Shown one piece after another: positions 17,945 through 24,935 of a stretch of 24,976 nt of DNA. Position numbers and translations under genes: made by a program. The stretch is from NCBI GenBank assembly GCA_016293645.1, contig JAEDDW010000024.1, positions 1-24,976 of the forward strand, read 5' to 3'. The stretch is from Treponema sp. (GTDB taxonomy: Bacteria > Spirochaetota > Spirochaetia > Treponematales > Treponemataceae). Under the pieces are notes generated by a model. That model saw nothing but the letters and a program-made list of their open reading frames with translations, had not been told where the DNA came from and did no database searches. How positions within the stretch are numbered: position 1 is the stretch's first letter; every line of letters begins with the position of its first letter.

Positions 17945-18745
17945 ATGCCAGTTTCAGAAGAAGCCCGCAAGGAATTCAATGAGAGAATACGTCCAATAAA
18001 AGAGCAGATCAATGGTCTTGTAAAGAAAGATAAGGATGATTCTTTTGCCCTTCGCAATATCAAGGAAGGTGTGGAGCTTAAGAAGATCATCCTTGCTGAA
18101 CAGATGATCTATCTTGCGACTGTCCAGATGTCGATCAATGCCATTTCCGTTGAGATGCTTGAAGTCAAGAATAATGATATTCTCAACGATGCCAGAAAAT
18201 CCCTTTACAAGGCAATCATCTATCTTGAGGATGTTGTCTCAAATACAGTCGATTGTCCGTATTCAGATATTGAATCCAAACTTGTTCCGATTCAGAGCCT
18301 TTCAATTACCCGTCGTCTTGAAATCATAAGAAAACTTGGTCTTGCAATAGATCTTCTTGTCGATGCATTCGGAGAGAACTCAAAGTGGAAGGAATCCTTT
18401 GTTGAACTTCGCGGACGTCATGCTGTAGTAGCCAAGAACTTTGTGGATATGAAGCAGGCTGTCAAGGATTATTTCAATCACAATTCTCCAGTATATGAAG
18501 ACACTATTCTTTATATCCGCCTGATCCGCGAACTTCTTTCAAAATGTGCCACAGATTACCGAGACCGTTATGAACTTGCCAGCCGCCGTGTTGACGATAT
18601 GCGCATGGCAGTCAATCTTCTCATCGCATTGCGACGAATCGCCATGGTCATGAGTGACAGCAACGAATCTGAAAATATCCGTAAGAAAGCCCTTGCATGG
18701 AAAACCAAGATGGAAGACGATATCAAGAAGGGTGTTTCAAAATAG
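17945..18745 (+). CDS. Conserved-looking helical cytoplasmic protein of unknown function
   Basis: I do not recognise this 266-residue protein. It has no signal peptide or membrane segment and reads as all alpha-helix with regular hydrophobic spacing and many charged residues, so a helical bundle or coiled coil in the cytoplasm is likely. A Leu/Ile-rich stretch around residues 38-62 and an Arg-rich stretch (YELASRRVDDMRMAVNLLIALRR) near residues 213-237 stand out. Codon use resembles the neighbours. It lies between recN (18 bases upstream) and the HD-domain gene (three bases downstream), so it is almost certainly co-transcribed with both; that gives a weak hint of a role with the HD protein. 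A structural or scaffolding role is possible, but nothing in the sequence shows an enzyme. Confidence 0.8.
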   Translation: MPVSEEARKEFNERIRPIKEQINGLVKKDKDDSFALRNIKEGVELKKIILAEQMIYLATVQMSINAISVEMLEVKNNDILNDARKSLYKAIIYLEDVVSNTVDCPYSDIESKLVPIQSLSITRRLEIIRKLGLAIDLLVDAFGENSKWKESFVELRGRHAVVAKNFVDMKQAVKDYFNHNSPVYEDTILYIRLIRELLSKCATDYRDRYELASRRVDDMRMAVNLLIALRRIAMVMSDSNESENIRKKALAWKTKMEDDIKKGVSK

Positions 18746-18748
18746 GCT

Positions 18749-19972
18749 ATGAAAAAGAAATTCATTCTCAAGATCTTTGAAGCTTTTTCCATTGAAAGAT
18801 GGAACGATCTGGTGCGTCCTTTTGAGATCATCGAAATGGACAAGCATGCTGAAAAATGTGTTGTTGCATATATTATTGCCAAATATGAAGAAAGTCTTGG
18901 CGCAAAAATCGACTGGGAATGGCTTATTTATGCAAGTCTTTTTGATCTGCTCCGTAAAATCCAGCTTTGTGATATAAAAGCTCCGGTGCAGACCTTGATA
19001 AAAAATGAATATCCACAGGAATATAAAAAACTTAACGAATGGGTATATGAGCGCTACGTAAAGCTTATTGATGACCAGGAGCTTCTTGAAAAGTTCCGTA
19101 AGTATCTTGATAACCTCAGCCAGTACAAAGGTGAAAATTCTGATATTGCGCTTACAGTAAAAATATTCAGGGCTGCCCACAAATATTCCACTTTGCGTGA
19201 ACTAGAGATGCTTACCCCGGTAAATGAATCCCAGCGTCTTGAAGGAATCCGGAAGGAACTCAATGCGGACTTGCAGGGATATCTTGATTTGCGTGGACTT
19301 CAGTTGCTGATCACCCGCCAGAAACCTTTTGATTTCCTCATGCGGATTGAACAGTTGAGATTTCAGACGAGATGGAATCAGACTCCCCGCGTGCCTAAAA
19401 CTTCCGTGCTTGGCCATTGTTTCTTTGTTGCCGTGATAACTCTTCTTCTAGGTCGTGAATGCGGAACTGAATTATGCGGACGTAGAGTCTACAACAATTT
19501 TTTCTCGGGACTTTTCCACGATTTACCGGAAAGCGTTACCCGTGACATAATTTCACCTGTAAAGAATGCCACTGACGGACTTCCTGAGATCGTGAAACAC
19601 ATAGAGGATCAGATCGTTCAGAAAGAACTCGTTCCCCTTATGGAACCTTTCTATCGTGATGAAATCCTTTACTGGACAAGCGATGAATTTTCCAACAGGG
19701 CAATTTTCGACAATTGTGTTCTGTCCATTTCATTCAATGAGCTGAATTCCAAATTCAATGAGGATAGATACAGTCCTGTTGACGGAAAACTGGTTCGTGC
19801 GGCAGACCATCTGTCAGCTCTTCTTGAGGCACATCTTTCCATTCAGCATGGAATTACAAGCGTTCAGCTTCAGAAAGGGCGGGAAAACCTTTATAAAGGC
19901 TATAAAAAAGGTGTTCTGGTCAACGGAATCGATGTTCCTGGCATCTTTGATGATATCATGATGACTGAATAG
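18749..19972 (+). CDS. Tandem YfbR-like HD-domain protein, first domain degenerate
   Basis: The 407-residue protein contains two copies of a YfbR-type (5'-deoxynucleotidase) HD fold. The C-terminal copy keeps the metal site: RWN at 208-210, His223, His257-Asp258, Glu261, Asp266 in HDLPESVTRDIISPVK, and the last Asp in RAADHLSALLEA. The N-terminal copy has the same landmarks in the same order: RWN at 17-19, His33, then Phe65-Asp66 in place of His-Asp, Lys/Arg in place of Glu, Asp75 in CDIKAPV, and RAAHKYSTLREL with His144 in place of the last Asp. YfbR removes phosphate from deoxynucleoside 5'-monophosphates; the C-terminal half may do the same or hydrolyse another nucleotide. The N-terminal half probably lost catalysis. 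The gene begins three bases after the helical protein and is the last of the operon. Confidence 0.82.
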   Translation: MKKKFILKIFEAFSIERWNDLVRPFEIIEMDKHAEKCVVAYIIAKYEESLGAKIDWEWLIYASLFDLLRKIQLCDIKAPVQTLIKNEYPQEYKKLNEWVYERYVKLIDDQELLEKFRKYLDNLSQYKGENSDIALTVKIFRAAHKYSTLRELEMLTPVNESQRLEGIRKELNADLQGYLDLRGLQLLITRQKPFDFLMRIEQLRFQTRWNQTPRVPKTSVLGHCFFVAVITLLLGRECGTELCGRRVYNNFFSGLFHDLPESVTRDIISPVKNATDGLPEIVKHIEDQIVQKELVPLMEPFYRDEILYWTSDEFSNRAIFDNCVLSISFNELNSKFNEDRYSPVDGKLVRAADHLSALLEAHLSIQHGITSVQLQKGRENLYKGYKKGVLVNGIDVPGIFDDIMMTE

Positions 19973-20025
19973 TGATTGATATTTAAAAATGATATAAATC
20001 TAACATATCTTTTATACCTAACCAA

Positions 20026-20054
20026 TTGTAAATTAATTTTTTTTCTTATATACT
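20026..20054 (+). promoter_or_regulatory. Candidate promoter of the oad operon
   Basis: TTGTAA (20026-20031), a 17-base spacer, and TATACT (20049-20054) match the sigma-70 -35 at four and -10 at five of six positions, in a 157-base AT-rich gap before oadG. A transcript would begin near 20061 and have a leader of about 70 bases. The leader holds AAAAAA-TTCG-TTTTTT (20082-20097), a weak A-U hairpin with a UUCG loop, and a TATC run before the ribosome binding site. Confidence 0.5.
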
Positions 20055-20129
20055 CATTGTGATTTACGCTATAAAATGCGGAAAAAATTCGTTTTTTAGG
20101 AAATATATATCTATCTATCTGGAGGATTT

Positions 20130-20375
20130 ATGACAATCTCTGAAATGCTCAGCCAGAGTGGAATTCTTACTCTGCTGGGAATGGGTGTAGTTTTCAGCTT
20201 CCTTATCATCATGATTTTTGCAATGACAGGGCTTCATGCAGTAATTCATGCTTTGGGCTGGGACAAAGAAGAAAAGAAGGATGCTCCTTCGGCTCCTGCA
20301 GCAGCTCCTGCGGCGGACAATGGTGCAATTATCGCAGCTATTGCGGCTGCCGTTCATGAAAAAGAATCAAACTAA
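20130..20375 (+). CDS. oadG: Oxaloacetate decarboxylase, gamma subunit
   Basis: This 81-residue protein has one membrane helix (about residues 11-34, ILTLLGMGVVFSFLIIMIFAM), a short charged stretch, an Ala/Pro linker and a C-terminal AIIAAIAAAVHE segment, the standard OadG plan. OadG anchors the biotin-carrying alpha subunit to the membrane beta subunit and helps assemble the sodium pump. Such small subunits are easily missed; here the strong GGAGG four bases before the ATG, and oadA 20 bases downstream, settle it. It begins the oadG-oadA-oadB operon. Confidence 0.92.
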   Translation: MTISEMLSQSGILTLLGMGVVFSFLIIMIFAMTGLHAVIHALGWDKEEKKDAPSAPAAAPAADNGAIIAAIAAAVHEKESN

Positions 20376-20395
20376 ATAATTAAGAGGATAAAATT

Positions 20396-22468
20396 ATGGC
20401 TAAAGTTGGAATTTCAGAACTTGTTATCCGTGACGCACACCAGTCGCTTCACGCAACTCGTATGACTACTGCAGATATGCTCCCTATCTGTGACAAGCTT
20501 GACAAAGTAGGTTACAAATATATTGAAGGTTGGGGTGGAGCTACATATGACTCATGTATCCGCTTCCTTAACGAAGATCCATGGGAGCGTCTCCGCAAGC
20601 TTCACGCAGCTCTTCCAAACAACAAGATCATGATGCTTCTCCGTGCTCAGAACCTCCTTGGTTACAAGCACTATGCAGATGATGTTGTAGACAAGTTTGT
20701 TGAAACAGCTGCAAAGAACGGTATCGGATGCTTCCGCATTTTCGATGCATGTAACGACCCACGCAACATGGAACGCGCTACAAAGGCTGCAAAGAAGTCT
20801 GGTGTAGATGTTCAGATGGCTATTTCTTATGCCGTTACTCCATTCCACACAAACGAAAAGTATGCAGAACTTGCAAAGACTTATGCAGAATTCGGTGCAG
20901 ATTCAATCTGTATCAAGGATATGTCTGGTCTCCTCAAGCCTTATGAAGCTTATGATCTCGTAACAAAGATCAAGAAGGCATGTGACCTTCCTGTTGAAAT
21001 CCACTCGCACGCAACAACAGGTCTTTCTGTTGCTTCCCTCCTCAAGGGTATCGAAGCTGGTGCAGACATCGTAGACACAGCAATTTCTTCTATGTCTATG
21101 GGTACATCACACTCACCAACAGAAACTGTTGTAGAAATGCTCAAGGGAACAGAATGGGATACAGGACTTGATACAAAGCTCCTTCTTGAAATCGCAGCTT
21201 ACTTCCGTGAAGTACGCAAGCATTATTCTTCACTTGAATCTGCCTTCCTCGGTGCAGATACTCGCATCCTTCTTTCTCAGGTTCCAGGCGGAATGCTTTC
21301 TAACCTTGAATCACAGCTCAAGCAGCAGGGGGCTGCAGACAAGATGGATGCTGTTCTTGCTGAACTTCCAAACGTTCACAAGGATGCAGGTTATGTTCCT
21401 CTTGTTACACCAACATCACAGATTGTAGGTACACAGGCTGTATTCAACGTTCTCTTCGGACGCTATGAAAAGATGACGGCTGACTTCGCAAACCTTGTGA
21501 CAGGTAAGTTCGGTAAGCTTCCAACAGATGCAAATGCAGACGTTGTTAAGCAGGCACTTGCCCAGAACAAGATGGACGCAGTTATGACATGCCGCCCAGC
21601 AGATAAGATTGAACCAGAATGGGACAAAATGGTGGAAGCTGCAAAGGCAGCAGGCGGAAACGGAACAGACGAAGATGTTCTTACATACGCAATGTTCCCA
21701 CAGGTTGCAGAAAAGTTCTTCAAGACTCGTGCAAACGGTCCAGTTGATGCAGCTGCTACATTTGCAAAGAAGGAAGTAGTAGCTCCAGCAGCAAACGCAT
21801 CTAAGGGCGGAAACTATACAATCACAGTTAACGGAACTGCTTACGCTGTTTCTTCTAACGGTGCAGGTGCAATCACAGTCAATGGCAACGCTTACAATGT
21901 AAGCGTTGCTGCAGGAACTGCTTCAGCAGTTCCTGGGGCTACAGCGGCTGCTCCGGTTGCAACAGGCGGTGTTGATATCACAGCTCCAGTTGCAGGTACA
22001 TTGTTCAAGCAGTGCTTCACAAACGGAACAAAGGTTACAAAGGGACAGACAGTCATCATCATCGAATCTATGAAGATGGAACTCGAAGTTAAGTCTACAG
22101 CAGACGGAACAATTACATACACTGTTGCTCCAGGAACACAGATCCAGAACGGTCAGGTTCTTGCAACAATCGGTGGCGTAGTAGCAGCAGCTCCTGCACC
22201 AGTTGCACCAGCCCCAGCTCCAGCAGCAGCACCGGCTCCAGCTCCAGTTGCAGGAAACGGAACAAAGGTAAATGCTCCGGTTGCAGGCGTATTCCTCCGC
22301 ACAGCAGTTCCAGAAGGTTCATCAGTAAAGAAGGGTGACAATGTTGTAATCCTCGAATCTATGAAGATGGAACTTGAAGTAAAGGCACCATGCGACGGTA
22401 AGGTTCACTTCCTTGCTAACCAGGGTGATCAGGTTGCAAACGGACAGCCAGTTTGTGAAATCTGCTGA
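20396..22468 (+). CDS. oadA: Oxaloacetate decarboxylase, alpha subunit, with two biotinyl domains
   Basis: OadA transfers the carboxyl group of oxaloacetate to biotin. The carboxyltransferase domain (about residues 4-270) shows RDAHQS with Asp13, IEGWGGATYD, the carboxylated lysine of KDMSGLL (Lys174) and the metal ligands His203 and His205 in EIHSHATTG. A PYC/OADA-type domain follows to about residue 480, then two related TVNG-x-AY strands. Two complete biotinyl domains come next: about residues 526-591, with the biotin lysine Lys560, and 622-690, with Lys657; both read ESMKMELEVK, and an Ala/Pro linker joins them. Typical OadA proteins have about 590-610 residues and one such domain, so 690 is long. 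AGAGGA precedes the ATG by seven bases. Codon use is strongly biased, suggesting high expression. It could also serve a related biotin decarboxylase with another substrate, but the motifs fit oxaloacetate. Confidence 0.95.
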   Translation: MAKVGISELVIRDAHQSLHATRMTTADMLPICDKLDKVGYKYIEGWGGATYDSCIRFLNEDPWERLRKLHAALPNNKIMMLLRAQNLLGYKHYADDVVDKFVETAAKNGIGCFRIFDACNDPRNMERATKAAKKSGVDVQMAISYAVTPFHTNEKYAELAKTYAEFGADSICIKDMSGLLKPYEAYDLVTKIKKACDLPVEIHSHATTGLSVASLLKGIEAGADIVDTAISSMSMGTSHSPTETVVEMLKGTEWDTGLDTKLLLEIAAYFREVRKHYSSLESAFLGADTRILLSQVPGGMLSNLESQLKQQGAADKMDAVLAELPNVHKDAGYVPLVTPTSQIVGTQAVFNVLFGRYEKMTADFANLVTGKFGKLPTDANADVVKQALAQNKMDAVMTCRPADKIEPEWDKMVEAAKAAGGNGTDEDVLTYAMFPQVAEKFFKTRANGPVDAAATFAKKEVVAPAANASKGGNYTITVNGTAYAVSSNGAGAITVNGNAYNVSVAAGTASAVPGATAAAPVATGGVDITAPVAGTLFKQCFTNGTKVTKGQTVIIIESMKMELEVKSTADGTITYTVAPGTQIQNGQVLATIGGVVAAAPAPVAPAPAPAAAPAPAPVAGNGTKVNAPVAGVFLRTAVPEGSSVKKGDNVVILESMKMELEVKAPCDGKVHFLANQGDQVANGQPVCEIC

Positions 22469-22474
22469 AAATGA

Positions 22475-22499
22475 TTCCGTCAGTTTTTTTCTGGCGGAA
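22475..22499 (+). promoter_or_regulatory. Hairpin between oadA and oadB
   Basis: TTCCGTCAG and CTGGCGGAA form a nine-pair stem (one G-U wobble) around a T7 loop, six bases after the oadA stop. A T5 run follows four bases after the stem, so it might act as a weak terminator, or as an RNA stability/processing element that sets oadA against oadB levels. Confidence 0.5.
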
Positions 22500-22535
22500 A
22501 TGTTTTTGACAACAGCTTTATATTAGGGATAAAAT

Positions 22536-23960
22536 ATGCCAATCAGAACTAACGTTAAAAATACAAAGATTGCCTTCATCATGCTCGCAATCATGGCAGT
22601 AGCTTCAGTTTTGTCTTTCACAAAGCCAGCTCTTGCACAGGATACAGCTGAACCAAAGACAGGCATGAACCGTGTAATCAAGGGAACAGAAAACTGGAAC
22701 GGCAAGCACGACATTTCCGTTTCAAAGTTCCTTGGAAATATCGGTAAGTCTACCGGTATCTATATGATGATCCACAAGCAGACTGCAGAAGAAATTGCTC
22801 AGGAAAAGGCAGAAAAGGCAGCTCAGCTTGCAGCAGAAGAAAACAATCCTTTTGAAGATGAAAAGGCTCCAGGCTGGCAGCAGATCATCATGATTGCCAT
22901 TGGATTCCTCATCATCTACCTTGCTGTAGGAAAGGGATTTGAACCACTTCTTTTGATTCCAATCGGATTTGGTACTGTTCTTGTAAACATTCCAGGTGCT
23001 AACATGGGTATGGCTCCACACGGAATGCTCCACATCATCTACAGCGCAGGTGTTGGAAACGAATTCTTCCCGATGCTCATCTTCATGGGTATCGGTGCCA
23101 TGACAGACTTTGGTCCGCTCATTGCAAACCCTAAGATGGCCCTTCTTGGTGGTGCTGCCCAGCTTGGTGTATTCTTCACACTCTTTGGTGTAGCTTTGAT
23201 GAACACATTCCTTGGAACAGACTATACGATTCTTCAGGCTTCAGCAATTTCCATCATCGGTGGTGCAGACGGCCCGACATCGATTTATGTTTCTGGTAAG
23301 CTTGCTCCGGAAATGATGGCTGTAATCGCAGTTGCCGCATATTCTTACATGGCCCTCGTTCCAATGATTCAGCCTCCAATCATGAAGGCTCTTACAACAA
23401 AGAAGGAACGCTGCATCAAAATGGAACAGCTCCGCTACGTTTCAAAGACAGAAAAGGTATTGTTCCCAATGCTTCTTCTCGTTCTTGCAATCCTTCTTTT
23501 GCCACCAGCATGTCCACTCATCGGTATGCTTGCTTTCGGTAACTTCGTAAAGCAGAGTGGTGCAGCAGATCGTCTTTCTAAGACAATGGAAAATGAATTG
23601 ATGAATATCGTTTCAATCCTTCTTTCCCTCGGTGTTGGTTCACAGATGACACCAGAAAAGATCATGAAGAAGGAATCTATCGGAATCATCATTCTTGGTC
23701 TTGTAGCATTTGCTGTTGCTACAGCAGGTGGACTTATCATGGCTAAGATCATGAACCTCTTCCTCAAGAAGAAGATCAATCCGCTCATCGGTTCAGCAGG
23801 TGTTTCTGCAGTTCCAATGGCAGCCCGTGTTGCAAACAAGGTAGGTCTTGAATACGATCCTTCAAACTTCCTTTTGATGAACGCTATGGGACCAAACGTT
23901 TCAGGTGTTATCGGAACAGCAATTGCTGCCGGTGTTTTCATCGCAACTTACGCTAACTAA
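22536..23960 (+). CDS. oadB: Oxaloacetate decarboxylase, beta subunit (Na+ pump)
   Basis: OadB is the integral membrane subunit that decarboxylates carboxybiotin and exports Na+. The 474-residue protein has the family core from about residue 113: FEPLLLIPIGFGTVLVNIP, FMGIGAMTDFGPLIANPK, the key aspartate in IGGADGPTSIY, and the C-terminal SAGVSAVPMAARVAN and MNAMGPNVSGVIG. Relative to OadB proteins I know, which begin close to that core, it carries about 90 extra N-terminal residues: a hydrophobic segment (about 12-33) ending in ALAQ like a signal peptide, then a polar stretch and an Ala/Glu/Lys-rich helix (about 84-102). AGGGAT lies five bases before the ATG. It is the last gene of the operon and shares the biased codon use of oadA. 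Confidence 0.95.
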   Translation: MPIRTNVKNTKIAFIMLAIMAVASVLSFTKPALAQDTAEPKTGMNRVIKGTENWNGKHDISVSKFLGNIGKSTGIYMMIHKQTAEEIAQEKAEKAAQLAAEENNPFEDEKAPGWQQIIMIAIGFLIIYLAVGKGFEPLLLIPIGFGTVLVNIPGANMGMAPHGMLHIIYSAGVGNEFFPMLIFMGIGAMTDFGPLIANPKMALLGGAAQLGVFFTLFGVALMNTFLGTDYTILQASAISIIGGADGPTSIYVSGKLAPEMMAVIAVAAYSYMALVPMIQPPIMKALTTKKERCIKMEQLRYVSKTEKVLFPMLLLVLAILLLPPACPLIGMLAFGNFVKQSGAADRLSKTMENELMNIVSILLSLGVGSQMTPEKIMKKESIGIIILGLVAFAVATAGGLIMAKIMNLFLKKKINPLIGSAGVSAVPMAARVANKVGLEYDPSNFLLMNAMGPNVSGVIGTAIAAGVFIATYAN

Positions 23961-23967
23961 GTAATTA

Positions 23968-24064
23968 ATAATTCATAATTAGAAATTACAAATAAGGCCT
24001 CCGGCCGGACTGATGATATTAGTTCGACTAGGAGGCCTTAATATTTATATTCATTATGAATTAT
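23968..24064. repeat. Nested co-centred palindrome, probable bidirectional terminator
   Basis: Three inverted repeats share one centre near 24016: outer ATAATTCATAAT (23968-23979) with ATTATGAATTAT (24053-24064), middle TAAGGCCTCC (23993-24002) with GGAGGCCTTA (24031-24040), both perfect, and inner CGGACTGAT (24006-24014) with ATTAGTTCG (24018-24026) with two wobble pairs and a GAT loop. The GC-rich middle stem with AT-rich flanks between two convergent genes fits a bidirectional terminator. The shared centre over about 97 bases also fits a small palindromic repetitive or MITE-like element. Confidence 0.65.
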
Positions 24065-24085
24065 GAATTATGAATTATGAATTAT
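24053..24085. repeat. Tandem heptamer repeat ATTATGA
   Basis: The 7-base unit ATTATGA is repeated four times exactly (24053-24080) with a partial fifth ATTAT. It forms the right outer arm of the palindrome and runs into the 3' end of the minus-strand gene, supplying its last codons (IHNS) and TAA stop. A single matching copy, inverted, lies on the left side of the palindrome. Confidence 0.85.
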
Positions 24086-24913
24086 CCTCTGCCTTAATAC
24101 GGAAATCATATCGTCGTTAAATTCGTTTCTTTCGACCATTTTTTTTATTTCTTCTGCTGAATAATTGTCAGGATATACGACAACAACAGCTTCGTCTCCG
24201 TCGGCCAGAAAATTGTGTTCTCCATAATCCGTATAACGGGTAGCTCCTATGGAAATCATTGCGTTTTCCGGTCTTCCACATTCGATAAGATATGTGTGGA
24301 TGTCTTCTGCAGGTCCTTCATTTTTTTGTCCGTTGAATTTTTCAAGGCACCATTCAATGAGTTTTTCGTAAATGTAGCTGTAGCCTTTAACAGGACTGTC
24401 TTCACCATATACATTAGCATTACCGTCACGCACAAGAAAACTTGCGATTCTGTAGCTGTCAAGAATTCCGCCTTCTGTAAATCTGTCTATGGCAATAAGA
24501 TTTTCTGAAAGTCCTTTGCTTGCTTTGCCCCAGTTCTTCTTGAGGCTGATTTTTTTTGCACCTTCCTTTCTGATTGAACAGTCATTGGATGCTCCGAAGA
24601 CAACAGGCTTCACTGAAACAACGTTTTCACCGTTCCATTCAAGGCAGCAGATGATGGCGCATTCCGGCTCTATCTGGAGTTTTTGTTCATTTGCGGGGAA
24701 AATGATTTTTCCGCATTCAAAAGGGAATGTATGAAGGAATTCAGGAACTTCTGCTGAGTTGCCTGGAATATATGTCGGAAACATGGCTTTAGGAGCATTT
24801 GCTTCTTTTGTCACAACATTCGCAAAATCTACAGCTTCACCGGCCTGTTCAAGGTGTCCTGTAAAATTTCCGGCTACGCCAAAACATGGCATTTCGTTTA
24901 GTTCTATTTTCAT
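24068..24913 (-). CDS. DUF5718-like protein, possible fumarylacetoacetate hydrolase fold
   Basis: The 281-residue protein begins MKIELNEMPCFGVAGNFTGHLEQAGEA, which I recall as the hallmark of the DUF5718 family; the name is from memory and unsearched. The middle resembles the fumarylacetoacetate hydrolase fold: QIEPECAI (paired acidic metal ligands), VVFGASNDCSIR, and a Lys-rich KKNWGKASKGL stretch where those enzymes have the substrate loop. The C-terminal third (ATRYTDYGEHNFLADGDEAVVVVYP) is also conserved-looking. No signal peptide or membrane segment is seen, so it is cytoplasmic. The substrate is unknown. The ATG at 24913 has only a weak GAG upstream. The final residues are encoded by the heptamer repeat, so the original C-terminus may have been changed. 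It is convergent with oadB and preceded on its strand by a terminator, so it is probably transcribed alone. Confidence 0.78.
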   Translation of the reverse strand: MKIELNEMPCFGVAGNFTGHLEQAGEAVDFANVVTKEANAPKAMFPTYIPGNSAEVPEFLHTFPFECGKIIFPANEQKLQIEPECAIICCLEWNGENVVSVKPVVFGASNDCSIRKEGAKKISLKKNWGKASKGLSENLIAIDRFTEGGILDSYRIASFLVRDGNANVYGEDSPVKGYSYIYEKLIEWCLEKFNGQKNEGPAEDIHTYLIECGRPENAMISIGATRYTDYGEHNFLADGDEAVVVVYPDNYSAEEIKKMVERNEFNDDMISVLRQRIIHNS

Positions 24914-24935
24914 GACTCAAGTATAATGAAAAAGC

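Noticed and set aside
20082..20097. Riboswitch or terminator in the oadG leader (AAAAAA-TTCG-TTTTTT)
   Set aside because: The stem is only six A-U pairs, and the leader is too short and too AT-rich to match any riboswitch I know.
22113..22341. Minus-strand open frames across the Ala/Pro linker of oadA
   Set aside because: They are reflections of the repetitive GCA/CCA codons on the opposite strand, with biased Leu/Gly/Ala composition and no ribosome binding site.
22507..22535. Near-perfect sigma-70 promoter before oadB: TTGACA, 17 bases, TAAAAT
   Set aside because: The -10 touches the oadB ATG, so the transcript would start inside the gene and lose the AGGGAT ribosome binding site, which lies in the spacer. 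It is more likely a chance match within an operon, though it could drive a truncated product.
23968..24064. Integron attC site, considered because integrons are known in some treponemes
   Set aside because: No GTTRRRY/RYYYAAC core sites at the ends, and the flanking genes are not cassettes.
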